Shown here one piece after another: positions 11,348 to 22,113 of a stretch of DNA of 64,000 bases. The stretch is from Mesostigma viride. Taxonomy: Eukaryota; Streptophyta; Mesostigmatophyceae; Mesostigmatales; Mesostigmataceae. The DNA lies in the NCBI GenBank assembly GCA_009746045.1, contig RPFO01000034.1, positions 3,208,181 through 3,272,180 of the forward strand. Reading direction: 5' to 3'. The notes beneath the pieces were generated by a model, which was not told the DNA's origin, searched no databases, and was given only the letters and a program-made list of their open reading frames with translations. Made by a program: the position numbers and the translations under genes. Each line of letters begins with the position of its first letter. The first letter of the stretch is position 1.

Positions 11348-14300
11348 ACCTGCCTGCTGTTGACGTTAGGCCAGTGAACACTGTGGGTGCTTCTGACCCT
11401 GCTGTCCCTGTGGGTCCTCCTGTACCAGGTCACTTACTCAAGTTTCAGGCTAGGCTCCTCAACGTGCCAGTTCCCTTGGCTCAACCAGCTTGCTTGTTTA
11501 TGATTGATTCTGGTGCTGGCAGTAATTATATTGCTGCATCCTTGGTGCAGGAGTTGAAGTTGCCTGTGTTGGCCCACCCCACACCTGTCATGGTGCAGTA
11601 TTCTGATGGCAGGAGAAGCTGCTCACCTGGCTATGTGCAGCTCATCTTCCAAGTTTGTTCATCCCAGACTTTGGAAGTGACAGCAGATGTCATTCCCCTC
11701 ACGGCAGCAGATGTGATTTTGGGGATCCCATGGTTGTCTGACACCAATCCTGCTATTTCTTGGCCTGACAGGGTGGTCCAGTTCAAGGATGGGGCCGTGT
11801 GGGATGCTACCTGTGTGTTGCCAGGGGGGAGAAGAACAGCCACTGAGTGCTGTTCCTCACAGACAGCTGTCAATGATGGCAAGGGAGGGGAAGCAGGTGC
11901 GAAAGGGTGGATCAAGAGCCGACTTTGGAGGAGAAACGGGCTGCCCTACTGAAGCATGTGTGGTCTGCCAAGCATACTCTGTCTTATTTGGCCACCTATC
12001 CAGTGGAACACATCTTTTTCCTGCATTTGGTGCCTAATGAACCTGAGTCTGCTAGTGGTCATTCTGTCAATGCTGTCAGCTCTACTGTCACCACTGAGCA
12101 ACAACAACAGCATGATGCCTTGTTGGACAGGTATGGAGCCATCTTTGAGGACAAGATGCCCCAGTATCCTCCCGAGGGACCCATCACACATGTCATCAAG
12201 TTGGTAGAGGGTGCTCGTCCTCCTTTTGTGCCTATGTATAGGATGGGCCCTGCAGAGATGGCAGAGCTGAAGACCATACTTATTGGCCTGTTGGAGGCTG
12301 GTCTGATCCTCCCAGCTAACAGCCCTTTCAGTTCTGGGTGTTTGCTTGTACCCAAGCATGATGGGGGGTGGAGGTTGTGCATTGACCTGAGGGGACTGAA
12401 CAAGGTGACTGTCAAGTCCAGGTACCCTCTGCCCAGAATTGATGAGTTGCTGGAGAGGACTGCAGGAGCTGCCTTCTTTACCAAGTTTGACCTCAGGCAT
12501 GCTTTCTGGCAGATCAGGGTGGCTACTGAGGACATCCCCAAGACGGCCTTTTCTACCCCATGGGGACAGTTCCAGTGGACAGTAATGCCCATGGGTGCCT
12601 CTAACAGTCCTGCCACCATGCAGATGTTTGTCAATGCCATCTTTGGCCACCTGACTGGAAATGCCCTTCCCAGATCTCACCTGACCTTCGCAACCCCAGG
12701 TTCAAGGACATTGCCCACTTGTGTGACACTACCAGGGTGGTCTTCAGGACTTGTGTGGTCGTCTACCTGGACGACATTCTGGTACACTCTCGTACCTTCA
12801 GGGAGCATCTGGAGAACGTGGAAGAGGTCCTTAAGGTGATCCAGCAGTATCATCTGTCGGTGAAGAGGTCCAAGGTGGAGTGGGGCCAAGAGGTGAAGTT
12901 TCTGGGCTACCAGCTGAGCGCTGCAGGTATGACTCCTGAGGCCAGCAAGGTCTCTGCTGTTTTGGAGTGGCCTGTGTTGAAGTCAGTTCAGGATGTCAGA
13001 TCCTTTCTGGGCCTGGTGGGCTGGTACCGACGGTTCATCCCTGACATGGCGGCCATCTCTGGTCCCCTGTTAGCCCTGCTCAAGAAGGATGTTCCCTTTG
13101 AGTGGACTGCAGCATGCCAGCAAGCTTTTGATGTGTTGAAGCAGAAGCTTACCACTGCTCCCTTACTGGTGGGCCCCAACCCAGACTTGCCATACCAGGT
13201 TAGGTCTGATGCCTCACAGGGTGCTATTGGTGCAGTACTAATGCAAGATCATGGTAATGGCCCTCAACCAGTGGAATACATGTCCAGGAGTATGACGTCT
13301 GCAGAACGTAACTACCCTGTTCATGAGCAGGAGCTGCTGGGGTTGGTGGTGGCCTGTCACAAGTGGGAACACCTACTGAAGGGGGCTCAGTTTTCTGTGG
13401 CCAGCAGCGCCAGGGATGGGCAGGGCAACGAGTCTATTACCTGATGACTGATCACAGGCCCTTGGTACATGTGTTGGAACAGACCCGGATGAGTAAGAGG
13501 ATGGCTGGATGGATGGAGTTCCTGGGGGGGTTTGGACCTTTCTCTGTGAGGTACATTCCTGGTACGCAGAATGTGGTGCCTGACGCCCTGTCCAGGAGGA
13601 GGGATTTGATGGGGAGTTTTCATGAGGACTTGGACATCTGTGCTGCCCTGATTTCTGTGGTAGAGTGTGGAGCCTTGACTAGAGCTCAGGCCAACAACCA
13701 GAAGGTTTCTCAACTGTTGACACCACCTGTAGGGAATAACGGTGGTCCCGTGATGCTCATCGACCAGGGCTCTGTCCCAGAGTTGACAGGCGTCCAGGAG
13801 GGTGTCCAGTCACTGTCTGACAGTCTTAGGAGAATTCCTGAAGGTGTGGTGCCCACTCCCACAGTGCAGCCAGGTGAGGGAGACCCTGCTAGGCGCAGCA
13901 GAGGTAGACCCAGGAAGTGGGTCATGGACCCTGTGTTGGTAGGCCGGTCCAAGGTGTTGGCCTCTCAGGTGATGGCAAGGTCAAAAGGGCCTATAGCTAC
14001 TACTGTCTCATCCAAGCAGTTGGTGGCTAGCCCTGGGCAGGAAGAGGAGATGCAGATGCAGCCCCTGGGACCTGACAAGGACCTGGTGTTGCCTAATCCT
14101 TTAAATATTTCCCTGCTGGACGTCATCAAGGCCTTCACCAAGACGGAGGACATGGCTACTGCAGCTATCCAGAGGGGCAACTTTGGCAATAGACCTGTAG
14201 AATACTGGGAGGGCGTTCTGTATGTTCACACTCATGATGCAGAGCACACGGTGACTAGAAAAGTGTATGTGCCTGAGATGGCCATCCCACAGTGTTACAT

Positions 14301-15667
14301 TGTTTCCATGACGATGTGACTGCATGTCATCCTGGTTATGCTAAGCTACTTCATGAGGTGCAGCAGAGGTTTTGGTGGCCTGGCCTTTATCAGGATGTTA
14401 AGGCCTATGTGGATTCCTGTGACTCCTGCCAGAGAAATAAGGTCAGGAACCAAGCCACGCCCATCTTTCCCATGGCTATGCCCATACCCCTGCGCCCTTG
14501 GATCAGTGTGACTATGGATTTTATCTGTGGTCTTCCCATGTCAGATGGTGGCAATGACAGGATCCTAGTGGTCATGGACAGGCTGTCCAGGATGTGCCAT
14601 CTGATTCCTTGCAATACTCATCTCACCGCTGCACAGTGTGTGGATTTGTTTATGAAGGAGATCTACCGTCTGCACGGCATGCCTAGAGTGATCATCACTG
14701 ATCAGGACCCCCTTGGCTGTCAGGGTTTTGGAAGTCATTCTTTGACATCCTAGACACTAAGCTGGCATTCGGTGTGGCCTACAGGTGTGCCAGTACTGGG
14801 GCGGTGGAGAGGATGAACAGAATTGTCAGGGAGTGTCAAAAGCACTATTGTACACACGACAACAAGGACTGGGACAAGAAGATACCTTTCATAGAGTTCG
14901 CAATCAACAACTCTCCTCTGGCTCCTCACCAGATGTCCCCCTTCGTGATCTGCAATGGCCAGTGCCCCTTGACACCATTCGACTTGGAACTGCCTGACAG
15001 AGACGCTGAAGGCCCTTTCCAGCGACGTCTTGGTTCAGTCCAGCAGTTGTTGGCTTCCTTCCAGGAGGCTCACAGCATTGTGGCTACCCAGCTGTTGAGG
15101 ACACAGGACAAGTACCTGACTAACGCCTGGCAGCAAACAGTGGCCAGTCATTCCTTTGTAGCTCCTGGGGACTTGGTGTTGTTGGAAGCCAACAGAGTGC
15201 TGCCTGAGAAGGAGCAATGCAGGAAACTGCAACCACTCTGGTTGGGTCCTTACCCAGTGTTGGCCACCTTTCACTATGGTACCGTGGTCCAGGTCCAGGT
15301 GCCTTCTCACTGGAAGCTCAGGAATAATATTTTTCACCTAGCACAGCTGAAACTGTACAGGCGTAACACCTTGCCAGGCAGATTGTCTGCCCCCTTGCCT
15401 TATGAGTTGGATTCAGAGGGGGAGAAGATCTATGAAGTGGAGCGGTTGTTGGCTCACAGGGTGAAGGGGAAAGGTCGTACTAAACAGCTGCAGTTTAAGG
15501 TACACTGGAAGGGAGAGCTAGAGGTGACTGCTACGTGGCTGTGGCTGTCTGATCTCACCAATAGTCACTCTGCTGTACTAGATTATTGTCAGCGTCATGG
15601 GATCACCTTGCCTGAGTGGTATGTCATGGGCTCTGAGCAGAGTGCTCCCCTTCATAGCTCCCAGTGA
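11335..15667 (+). pseudogene. pol: chromovirus pol: protease, RT, RNase H, integrase, chromodomain (frame-broken)
   Basis: Starts at ATG 11335, overlapping the end of gag. Protease: FMIDSGAGSNYIA and ADVILGIPWL. Reverse transcriptase: KHDGGWRLCIDLRGLN, motif A FTKFDLRHAFWQI, VMPMGASNSPATMQ and YLDDILVHSR near 12765. RNase H: RSDASQGAIGAVL, TDHRPL and DALSRR. Integrase: zinc-binding HPG...CDSCQRNK, core aspartates in TMDF and TDQDP, glutamate in GAVERMNR, and a GPYPVL motif. The C terminus (about 15420-15600) reads YEVERLLAHR and KVHWKGELEVTATWLWLSDL, a chromodomain, which would target insertion to marked chromatin. Frame changes occur near 11930, 12690, 13400, 14300 and 14710. Stop at 15665-15667. 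Confidence 0.9.
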
Positions 15668-16900
15668 GCACTGCTAACGCCTCCTTTTTGGTGCTGTGTG
15701 TCTGTGGTTGCCAGCCATGGCAGACTCCCATCCTGAGGGGACACCCAGGCCACCTGCCCAACTCCAGGAAGACCCTGGATTCGTGGAGGGCCATTTTCTC
15801 AACCTATTCCAGCGTATGGTCCATGATCAGCAGCGGCACGAGCAGCGACACGGGGCCCTTATATCAGGTTGATTCATGTGGAGGATTTGGTGACCCAGAT
15901 GGCAGACATTTGAGGGCTGGGCACCTTCCACTGGTGGGTTCTGCTAGGCCTGCAGCCTTGGAGGCCCAGGTAGCTCAGGAGGTTATCCCACCATGGTGGC
16001 CTCAGTCCCCCCCTACGGAGGCTCCTCCGCCCTCTAAGGTGGTGGTACACTTGCCCAGGTCTGTTGTCCCAACGAAACAGGTGGAGCAGTACTTGGACCA
16101 CCGTAAATGTACCCCTGAACAGTGCGAGTGGTGTAAATCCTTGTACACAGCCATGAAGGCCCTCGACCAGACAGTGGTGGAGGAGGGTGAACTAGTACCC
16201 GAGGGTATGGTAGAGTTGGCCCTGGACTGTCTGCCCCCCAGTCTTTGTGAGATTGGTTCACCCATGGTGGCTTATATTATGCACACCGTCTTTGCAGTGT
16301 ACCCGTGGCCTTCGTTTGACATGAGGCCGGTGGAGGGCCAGGACCTGATGGCAGCTCTGCCCAGTGATCTGAGACTCGCCTTTGCAGAGCTCCAGCCAGT
16401 GGTTATTCCCAGACCTATACTGAGCTGTTAGAGCAAGCTGTTCAGCAGGGAGAGTTTGACATGACTCCGTCGTCCAGCTGCTCTGTGATGTCATGTTTTC
16501 CACACAAGGACAGCACGGTTTCGTGGGGCTGCAGTTACCAAAGTTCCCTAACGAGCTGAGAGCCAGGCTCACACCCTTGAGAGTGCTGGTACCCATCTTG
16601 GGGGCCAGGTGGGGGCCTATCAAGGCCTTTCTACAGCTGTGGTGGGCCTATAGCAGCTGGCTATGTCGCCATAAGACTGCCAGTGGCTGGGTCTTCGACC
16701 CCCTCCGACAGGCTGTGGTTACTCTGGCCTATCCTGCCCAGTGCAGTAGGTTTTCAGCTGAGTTGGGCAAGGCTGCTGAGACCTGCATGGCTATCCAGGT
16801 CAGCAGGAACTGGCCAGATCTGGTGTCCATGGTGGAGCATTTCCCAGTGTTTGGAACGAGGGGGAAGGACACGAAGAAGGGGGATTGGTTCACTTTGTGA
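15664..16900 (+). pseudogene. extra ORF downstream of integrase in the chromovirus, unknown function
   Basis: About 1.2 kb of mostly protein-like sequence fills the space between pol and the purine tract. A plausible start is ATG 15717 in frame 0. The reading moves to frame 1 near 15860-15900, with HRKCTPEQCEWCKSLYTAMK. It is frame 0 again at 16413-16470 and frame 2 from about 16475 to a stop at 16898-16900, with GDWFTL at the end. Joined loosely, it would give about 390 residues. I do not recognise a domain, signal peptide or envelope-like membrane segment. A short Cys cluster (CX4CX2C) is visible. It may be a real accessory protein of this lineage that has suffered the same frame breaks as pol. 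Confidence 0.55.
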
Positions 16901-17270
16901 AGGGTTTCCAGGATGGTTGGAGATGGGGCTGTGGAGTGAGGTGGGGATCCAGAATGGAGGAGGCCAGTTCTGATGTCCAGTCCAGATTTCCAGTAATGAC
17001 AGTTCTGAGTTCCTGACAGTCTTGCAGTTGTATTATCCAGGCATGGTTGCCTGTGTGTTAGTCACTTGATAACAATTCATCAGTGGGTGAAATTGTCTTA
17101 TTCAGGATTGACCATGATCAGATGATAATGAGATAGGAGGCCCCTTTGGGGATGTAAAAACCCACTTGCTTGTCCCAAGAGGTGGTGGACTTCCTGTTTA
17201 TTGTTGTGTTGTTTTGTAGAGGTTGTTGTTTTATTCTTCTTGGCTTCTAGGAACTGGGAGTTCCTGTTTT
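16901..17270 (+). other. chromovirus 3' untranslated region
   Basis: T- and G-rich sequence without an ORF lies between the last reading frame and the purine tract. Confidence 0.6.
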
Positions 17271-17280
17271 GAGGGGGAGA
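17271..17280 (+). promoter_or_regulatory. polypurine tract of the chromovirus
   Basis: GAGGGGGAGA lies two bases before the 3' LTR. This is the expected place for the plus-strand primer of reverse transcription. Confidence 0.8.
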
Positions 17281-17282
17281 TA

Positions 17283-17984
17283 TGTAACAACCAAATGTTA
17301 CATCCAAAGTTTTCCTACTGATTGATCTGATTATGAGTTCTTTAGGACAATTATTTGGGAAGTTAGGAGGCTTCGACGTCTGATGGATATTGGGCCTGCT
17401 GAGATCTGCAGATATTATTGTTCTACCCTCATTGGTCGTGGCCTGATCCACGTAGGGTACTTTGCATGGTTTTGTTCAGTCAGTCATAGATTCTCTTAAT
17501 ACCGTTGTACCTGGTGGATCTGGTTCCAGGTCATGGAGATTCAGTATGTGCTGGCTTTGTGTTGTGTTGAAGATTCGGAAGCTAAGATCTTATCTTGAGT
17601 GATTCTCACTTTTGATTGGTCCTTCCGAGTTAGGGCTGAGCCGACCCTGCGTGCATGATGACTTTTATCCAGTTTGTGGCGGCTGGAAACGTGTGCGTGT
17701 AAGAAAGCTAAGCTATGGTGTAATTCAAGGGATTCCTTGTTTCATCAATCAAACAACCCTCGCTAAAAGTCAACTATAACTTCAACAGATAGTCGACTTG
17801 GATATAACATTGTCTGTTGTGTCTAACAAGGGTGGGGACTCATTCCCTTAACTGTTGAAGATCCATCTTCATTGCTTCTCTGGACGTGAAGTTATCTGTC
17901 GCGACTCCAACCCAGGTATAAAGATCTTTTCACATCAATGTTGAAACTGAGGCTGTTGCAAACACAACATTTTTAGTCGTTACA
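17283..17984 (+). repeat. 3' LTR of the chromovirus
   Basis: 702 bp, TGTAACAACC to GTCGTTACA. Nearly identical to the 5' LTR. It is followed by the target duplication ATGCC at 17985-17989. Confidence 0.95.
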
Positions 17985-18183
17985 ATGCCGAGTCTATCAC
18001 GAAAAGTCCACGGGTGCCGGCGACCCTGCCGCGCGCGGCCAGGGGCACGCAATGTGGGGACATAACGCCCACTGAGTGGGCGGGCTTTAGGTGCCAGCTA
18101 GTCTACTCTGGTGTGTCTACCTGATCTGTGCGGGCCAGGTGCCCAGCTAGGCCCAGGCGCCTGCATGGGCCTAAAATTGTGGG
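17985..18183 (-). mobile_element. LINE-A fragment (right part), split by the chromovirus
   Basis: It continues the minus-strand LINE-A fragment of 8413-8637 across the chromovirus. It covers the end of the ORF (reverse complement of AGCTAGTCT...GGCCCAGGCGCC) and stops where the (TTAA)n tail of copy 3 begins. Confidence 0.8.
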
Positions 18184-18453
18184 AATTAATTAATTATAAT
18201 AATTAATTAATAGACACGTGACTGCGTCACGTGAGCATAAGTCCTCAGTGGGAGGGAAACATGGGATGGAATGGATGGTGTAAGCTTAGTAATAATCTAG
18301 GTCCTAGTTACAGGGTTGTGGGCACCGCGGCCCGAATCGCTATGATCAATGCCATACGCGGTCACACGCGGAGCCCCCACAGACTTCGGGGTGGTCTCCT
18401 TCATCTATACTTGCCATCTATCCAAGCCATCTGCACGTACCATCTGCCTCCAT

Positions 18454-20860
18454 ATTACAGACAATTACCAGGAGGCTGCCCGGGTGTGAGCCCGTCACGT
18501 CTAGTGTAGCACATGTCCATGCCGAGTCTATCACGAAAAGTCCACGGGTGGCGGCCCGGCCGCGCGCGGCCTGGGGCACGCAAGGTGAGGACATATCGCC
18601 CAGGCTGGGCGGCCTTGGTGCCAGCTAGTCTATCTGATGTATCTACCTGATCTGTGCGGGCCAGGTGCCCGGCTAGGCCCAGGCGCCTGTGCCTAATAAT
18701 GTGGGAAACATAGGGCAAATCAGCGTACAAATATCCTCATTACTAATGTGCAAACCAAAGGTAATGTTAAGGGCCTTGCGCAGCATCTTGGTGACGGCGC
18801 CGTCGAGAGTCGTTGCTCCAGCTCCTGCGTCAGTGTCCAGGTCTCGGCGCCGTAGGTCAGGATCGTCAGAATGACGTCCTTGAAGAGGTCACGCTTGACA
18901 ATCCGGGGTAGGGCGGGGTTGCTCCACCAGCGGCGGTGGTCATGGAGGTGCGCTCACGCCATGCCGATCCGTGTCGTCAGGTTGTCCTGGCAGTCGGGAA
19001 GCCAACTGCTGAGCAGCTTGAAGCGGCCTGAATTAAGGAGGGTAGTTGACCTCGGTGTCGTCGAAGAGGCGGAGTGTGGGTTGGGGCCCTGCCATGCCGA
19101 CGGCCAGGGCCTCCGTTTTGGGGCTGCCTTTCTAGACCAACCGCCCGAGCCTCGAGCGCCAGGCAGTCCAGCCAAAGTTGGGTGCACTGAGACTCCGGCC
19201 TCTCAATGAGCATGATGTCGTCGGCATAAATGAGGTCAGCTAGTAAATTCTGCTTGTTAGTCGGCCCCCCTTCTCCAAGCTCGTTCGTGATCGCTAGGCC
19301 AGGGGCACGGCCTGCAATGCTAGCAAAGCGAGCACGTGCCTTGCGCATAACATAATCCACTACAATAATAAACAGGTACGGCGACAGGACGCAACCCTGC
19401 CAGACGCCGGTCTGCAGTGGGCATGGCGGGGTAATGCCGTGTTGAGTGCGGACCGAAGTGGTCGACCCCTCATACAGCGTGCGGATGACGGTAATCAGGG
19501 GAGTCAGTGGGGACGCAAGCGCCAGCAAGGACAGCCCATAGAGCGGCCCAGAGGACAGAATCAAAAGCCTTGATGAAGTCGACGAAGATCAGGATGGCGG
19601 GAAACTCACCAGGTTGCAGGAGAGCGATTTCGTCGAAGAGGCGACGCGCGACGAAGATGGCCATGACGGTGTTGCGCCCAGGACGAAAGCCCATTTGACT
19701 TTCCCCTAGGTGACAGTCGAGAGCAGAACGAAGGCGGTTGAGGATCAAGCGCATGAACAACTTGAGTGCGGCGCATAATTAATTTGGATGCAGACTCTTC
19801 GGTAGTTGGCGGGGTCGTCAGGGACACCTTTGTTTTTGTACAGCATAATAATATACGGTAGCTGTGCTGCCACTCAGGAATTGGCGGCGCGTCGGCAAGC
19901 AGGATCCGGTTCAATGCAGACGTCAAGCAGGAACCCCGTGAGCGCCGTCACCGGGGCTGGGAGCTGGTCAGGTCCAACGGCGGCGTAGAAGTGGAGTTGC
20001 TTGGCGGCGGTGCTTAGCTCGAGCTCGGTGAACGGCGGTAGCTTGTTGGGGTCGGCCAGGGGTTTCGTCAGGGCTGCATGGGTATATACGTGTAGTCTCG
20101 CTCAGCGGCGGGCGGCGTGGGCGGCGCAGGGACGTCCGCAGGCGCTACTGCCAGCTAGCGTGCGGCCGCCAGAGGGCCAAGCGGCGGAGGCGGCGGGGGG
20201 GCGCCGAGCAGCCGGGACTGGGAGGAATACCACTGGTCGAGCTGCTGCTGCGGTGAGCCAGAGAGCGTCCGCGGCGCCGGCTGCGCGCCGCCGGCGGGCC
20301 GTTGGGCGTGTCCAGGCGTACTTGCCGTGCTGGTCCTTGAGGTGGGCGAAGTACCCGCGGACATGAAGGTCCTCCTGCATGCTCCTCGGTCGCCTGCCGG
20401 ATGGCCGAGTGGTAATCGGCTTTGAGGCGGGCGTAGCGGGCAGGGTCGCGGTTGTCGCGCAGGGCTTGCCGGGCCTGGATGACGGCAGGGAGCCGGTGCA
20501 GGCTGGTGAAGCGGGGCGGGCGGCGGGGCCGGGGGCAGCAGGGCCCCTGCCCCCGGGCAGCTTGCCAGCGAGGTGCCGAAGGGCCGATGCCGGGCCGGCA
20601 GCGAACAGCTAGCTGGGCGTGGCTGGCCGGGATGTCCAGCGCGTCGACGAACTTCTCTGCCGCGCGCTTGTGGGCGCGTTTTTCAGGGAAGTCCTCCAGA
20701 GCGTCGTCAGATTTTTCAAGCAACTGCAGTGTTCGCAAATCAGGTGGTGCCACGTGCTTACGGAACTTAGTGCGAGGGGAATCGCAGGCGGATGCGGGCG
20801 GTGACGATGCGATGATCGGAGCGCACCAGGGGGATCACGTGCGAGCGAGCAGCTAGTACA
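18454..20860 (-). pseudogene. LINE-A reverse transcriptase, copy 3 (frame-broken)
   Basis: On the minus strand the linker begins near 20750 with APPDLRTLQLLEKSDDALED, which is absent from copies 1 and 2. The reverse transcriptase follows, with ESQMGFRPGRNTVMAIF, FVDFIKAFDSVLW, GVWQGCVLSPYLF and YADDIMLIE. Frame changes are seen near 20250, 19900-19750, 19560, 19200 and 18980. The C-terminal RHRRLGLAGHLAR block is near 18690. The protein is not functional as read. Confidence 0.8.
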
Positions 20861-21045
20861 GATCCTTGATGACGCTTGCGCATTACAACATAGTGGATGC
20901 AGCGCCGTTCAGTGCCCGTGGGCGAGGTGTGTGTGACCAGAGCATCTGGACTATGTGGAAAGCGGGTGTTGGCAGTTACCGAATCGCATGTCGTAAGCCG
21001 GCAAATCAGCAAAAAGTTCAGTGTTGGCATTGGAGACTATATACA
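20767..21045 (-). pseudogene. LINE-A endonuclease domain, C-terminal remnant
   Basis: The minus-strand reading includes VTHTSPTGTERRCIHYVVMR and ends with RSDHRIVTARIRLRF. This is the characteristic end of an AP-endonuclease-like LINE nuclease, where SDH carries catalytic residues. It shows that LINE-A nicks its target with an APE-type endonuclease. A frame change near 20990 and the 5' truncation make it non-functional. Confidence 0.7.
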
Positions 21046-22113
21046 CTATATACTTATAGTAGTACTAATCTAACCGTTTCTAGCCATTGCCCAGTCTAGC
21101 TAGGGGGTAGGGCCCAGGCTGGCACGATTGCGATCATGTGGATTGACACTTGCCTTCCCTACCGGTCGGAGCTCTAGGGGCGTGCATTAGCTTCCACTTC
21201 TGATGCCACATCCGCCACTAACTGCAGTGCCGGAAGATGCCGACATGTGGGCTGGGGGCCCTTTCAGCGCTTGGCTTTGGCTGGACCACCCCATATGCAT
21301 GTGCATGAGTAGGCTATGGAAAGGCTTTGCAGACTGTAGCCCTGCGCTGGGGCCACAGGACGCGACCTGATTATAGTGCGGGCCAGATGCCCTGCCATAT
21401 GCAGTTGTAATCTACGTTGCCTTATAGTGCTGTATACTAATGAGCGGCATGCCTAGGTATACAGCTCCCCCAGTTGCACGCGCTTGGCGCATACTTGTCC
21501 TGAAAAATGCAGACAATAGCATTCGTGCGACGTTGCCGTCTAACCTGGATGCCAATGCGCGCCAGCCGTCAGCGTCCATATTTCCCCCTCAGAGGTGAGG
21601 ATATGGGGAGGACGAGGACATTCAAGTTCAAATGAAGCAATAGCAAAATAATGCTTAGAAATCCATCAAAATAAATTAGAATACTACTATATGTTTAGAA
21701 TCAGGCGTCGTGTCAGTCGAGGAGCAGAAACAAAATGGACAAAACACTATTCTAACGCTCCTTCAGTTTTACCTTATGCCTCTGCCCTGTATGAGCCTGT
21801 CGGCAATGTCCAGAAGCAATCGCGGCATCACCCGCAGCATCTCCATCCTACTCCCGGCTCTGTGAGACTGTGAGACCTTAATACAGCACATGGGGTGAAC
21901 CCGAATCTGGGGCACACCAGGGAGCAGCATACAGTTACCCTTGCATCTGGGCTGAAAGCTGCTACATATCTAGTGTGTGTGGGAGTGTTATGCGACAGCT
22001 CATGTGAGCCCCCGTCTGCCGTGTCATTTGTCCATTCGTCTGCTGCGTTGGTCCCTCACCAGGCCGCCAAGGATTTAGGATTTGCTCAGGCGGCCCTGAT
22101 GCTTACTCCGTGT
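21046..22113. other. intergenic, no gene seen
   Basis: No ORF with recognisable content. The stretch lies between the truncated LINE-A copy 3 and the 3' end of the minus-strand GHKL gene, so it may include that gene's 3' UTR. Confidence 0.4.

Larger units (their letters stand above)
8638..17984 (+). mobile_element. complete chromodomain Ty3/gypsy retrotransposon (chromovirus)
   Basis: The 9.3 kb element has LTRs of 703 and 702 bp that begin TGTAACAACC and end GTCGTTACA, and a 5 bp target duplication ATGCC. A primer-binding site and a purine tract are present. The order gag, protease, reverse transcriptase, RNase H, integrase, chromodomain is that of Ty3/gypsy chromoviruses. An extra ORF lies between integrase and the purine tract. 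By eye the LTRs differ by one substitution and one T indel, so the insertion is very recent. Even so, gag and pol are cut by several frame changes. Confidence 0.95.
18184..21045 (-). mobile_element. LINE-A copy 3, longest copy in the window
   Basis: On the minus strand the element runs from about 21045 to its TTAA tail at 18184-18211. The terminal hairpin is at about 18215-18233. It holds the C-terminal end of an endonuclease domain, the linker, the reverse transcriptase and the C-terminal domain, all with several frame changes. The 5' end is still truncated. Confidence 0.85.
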
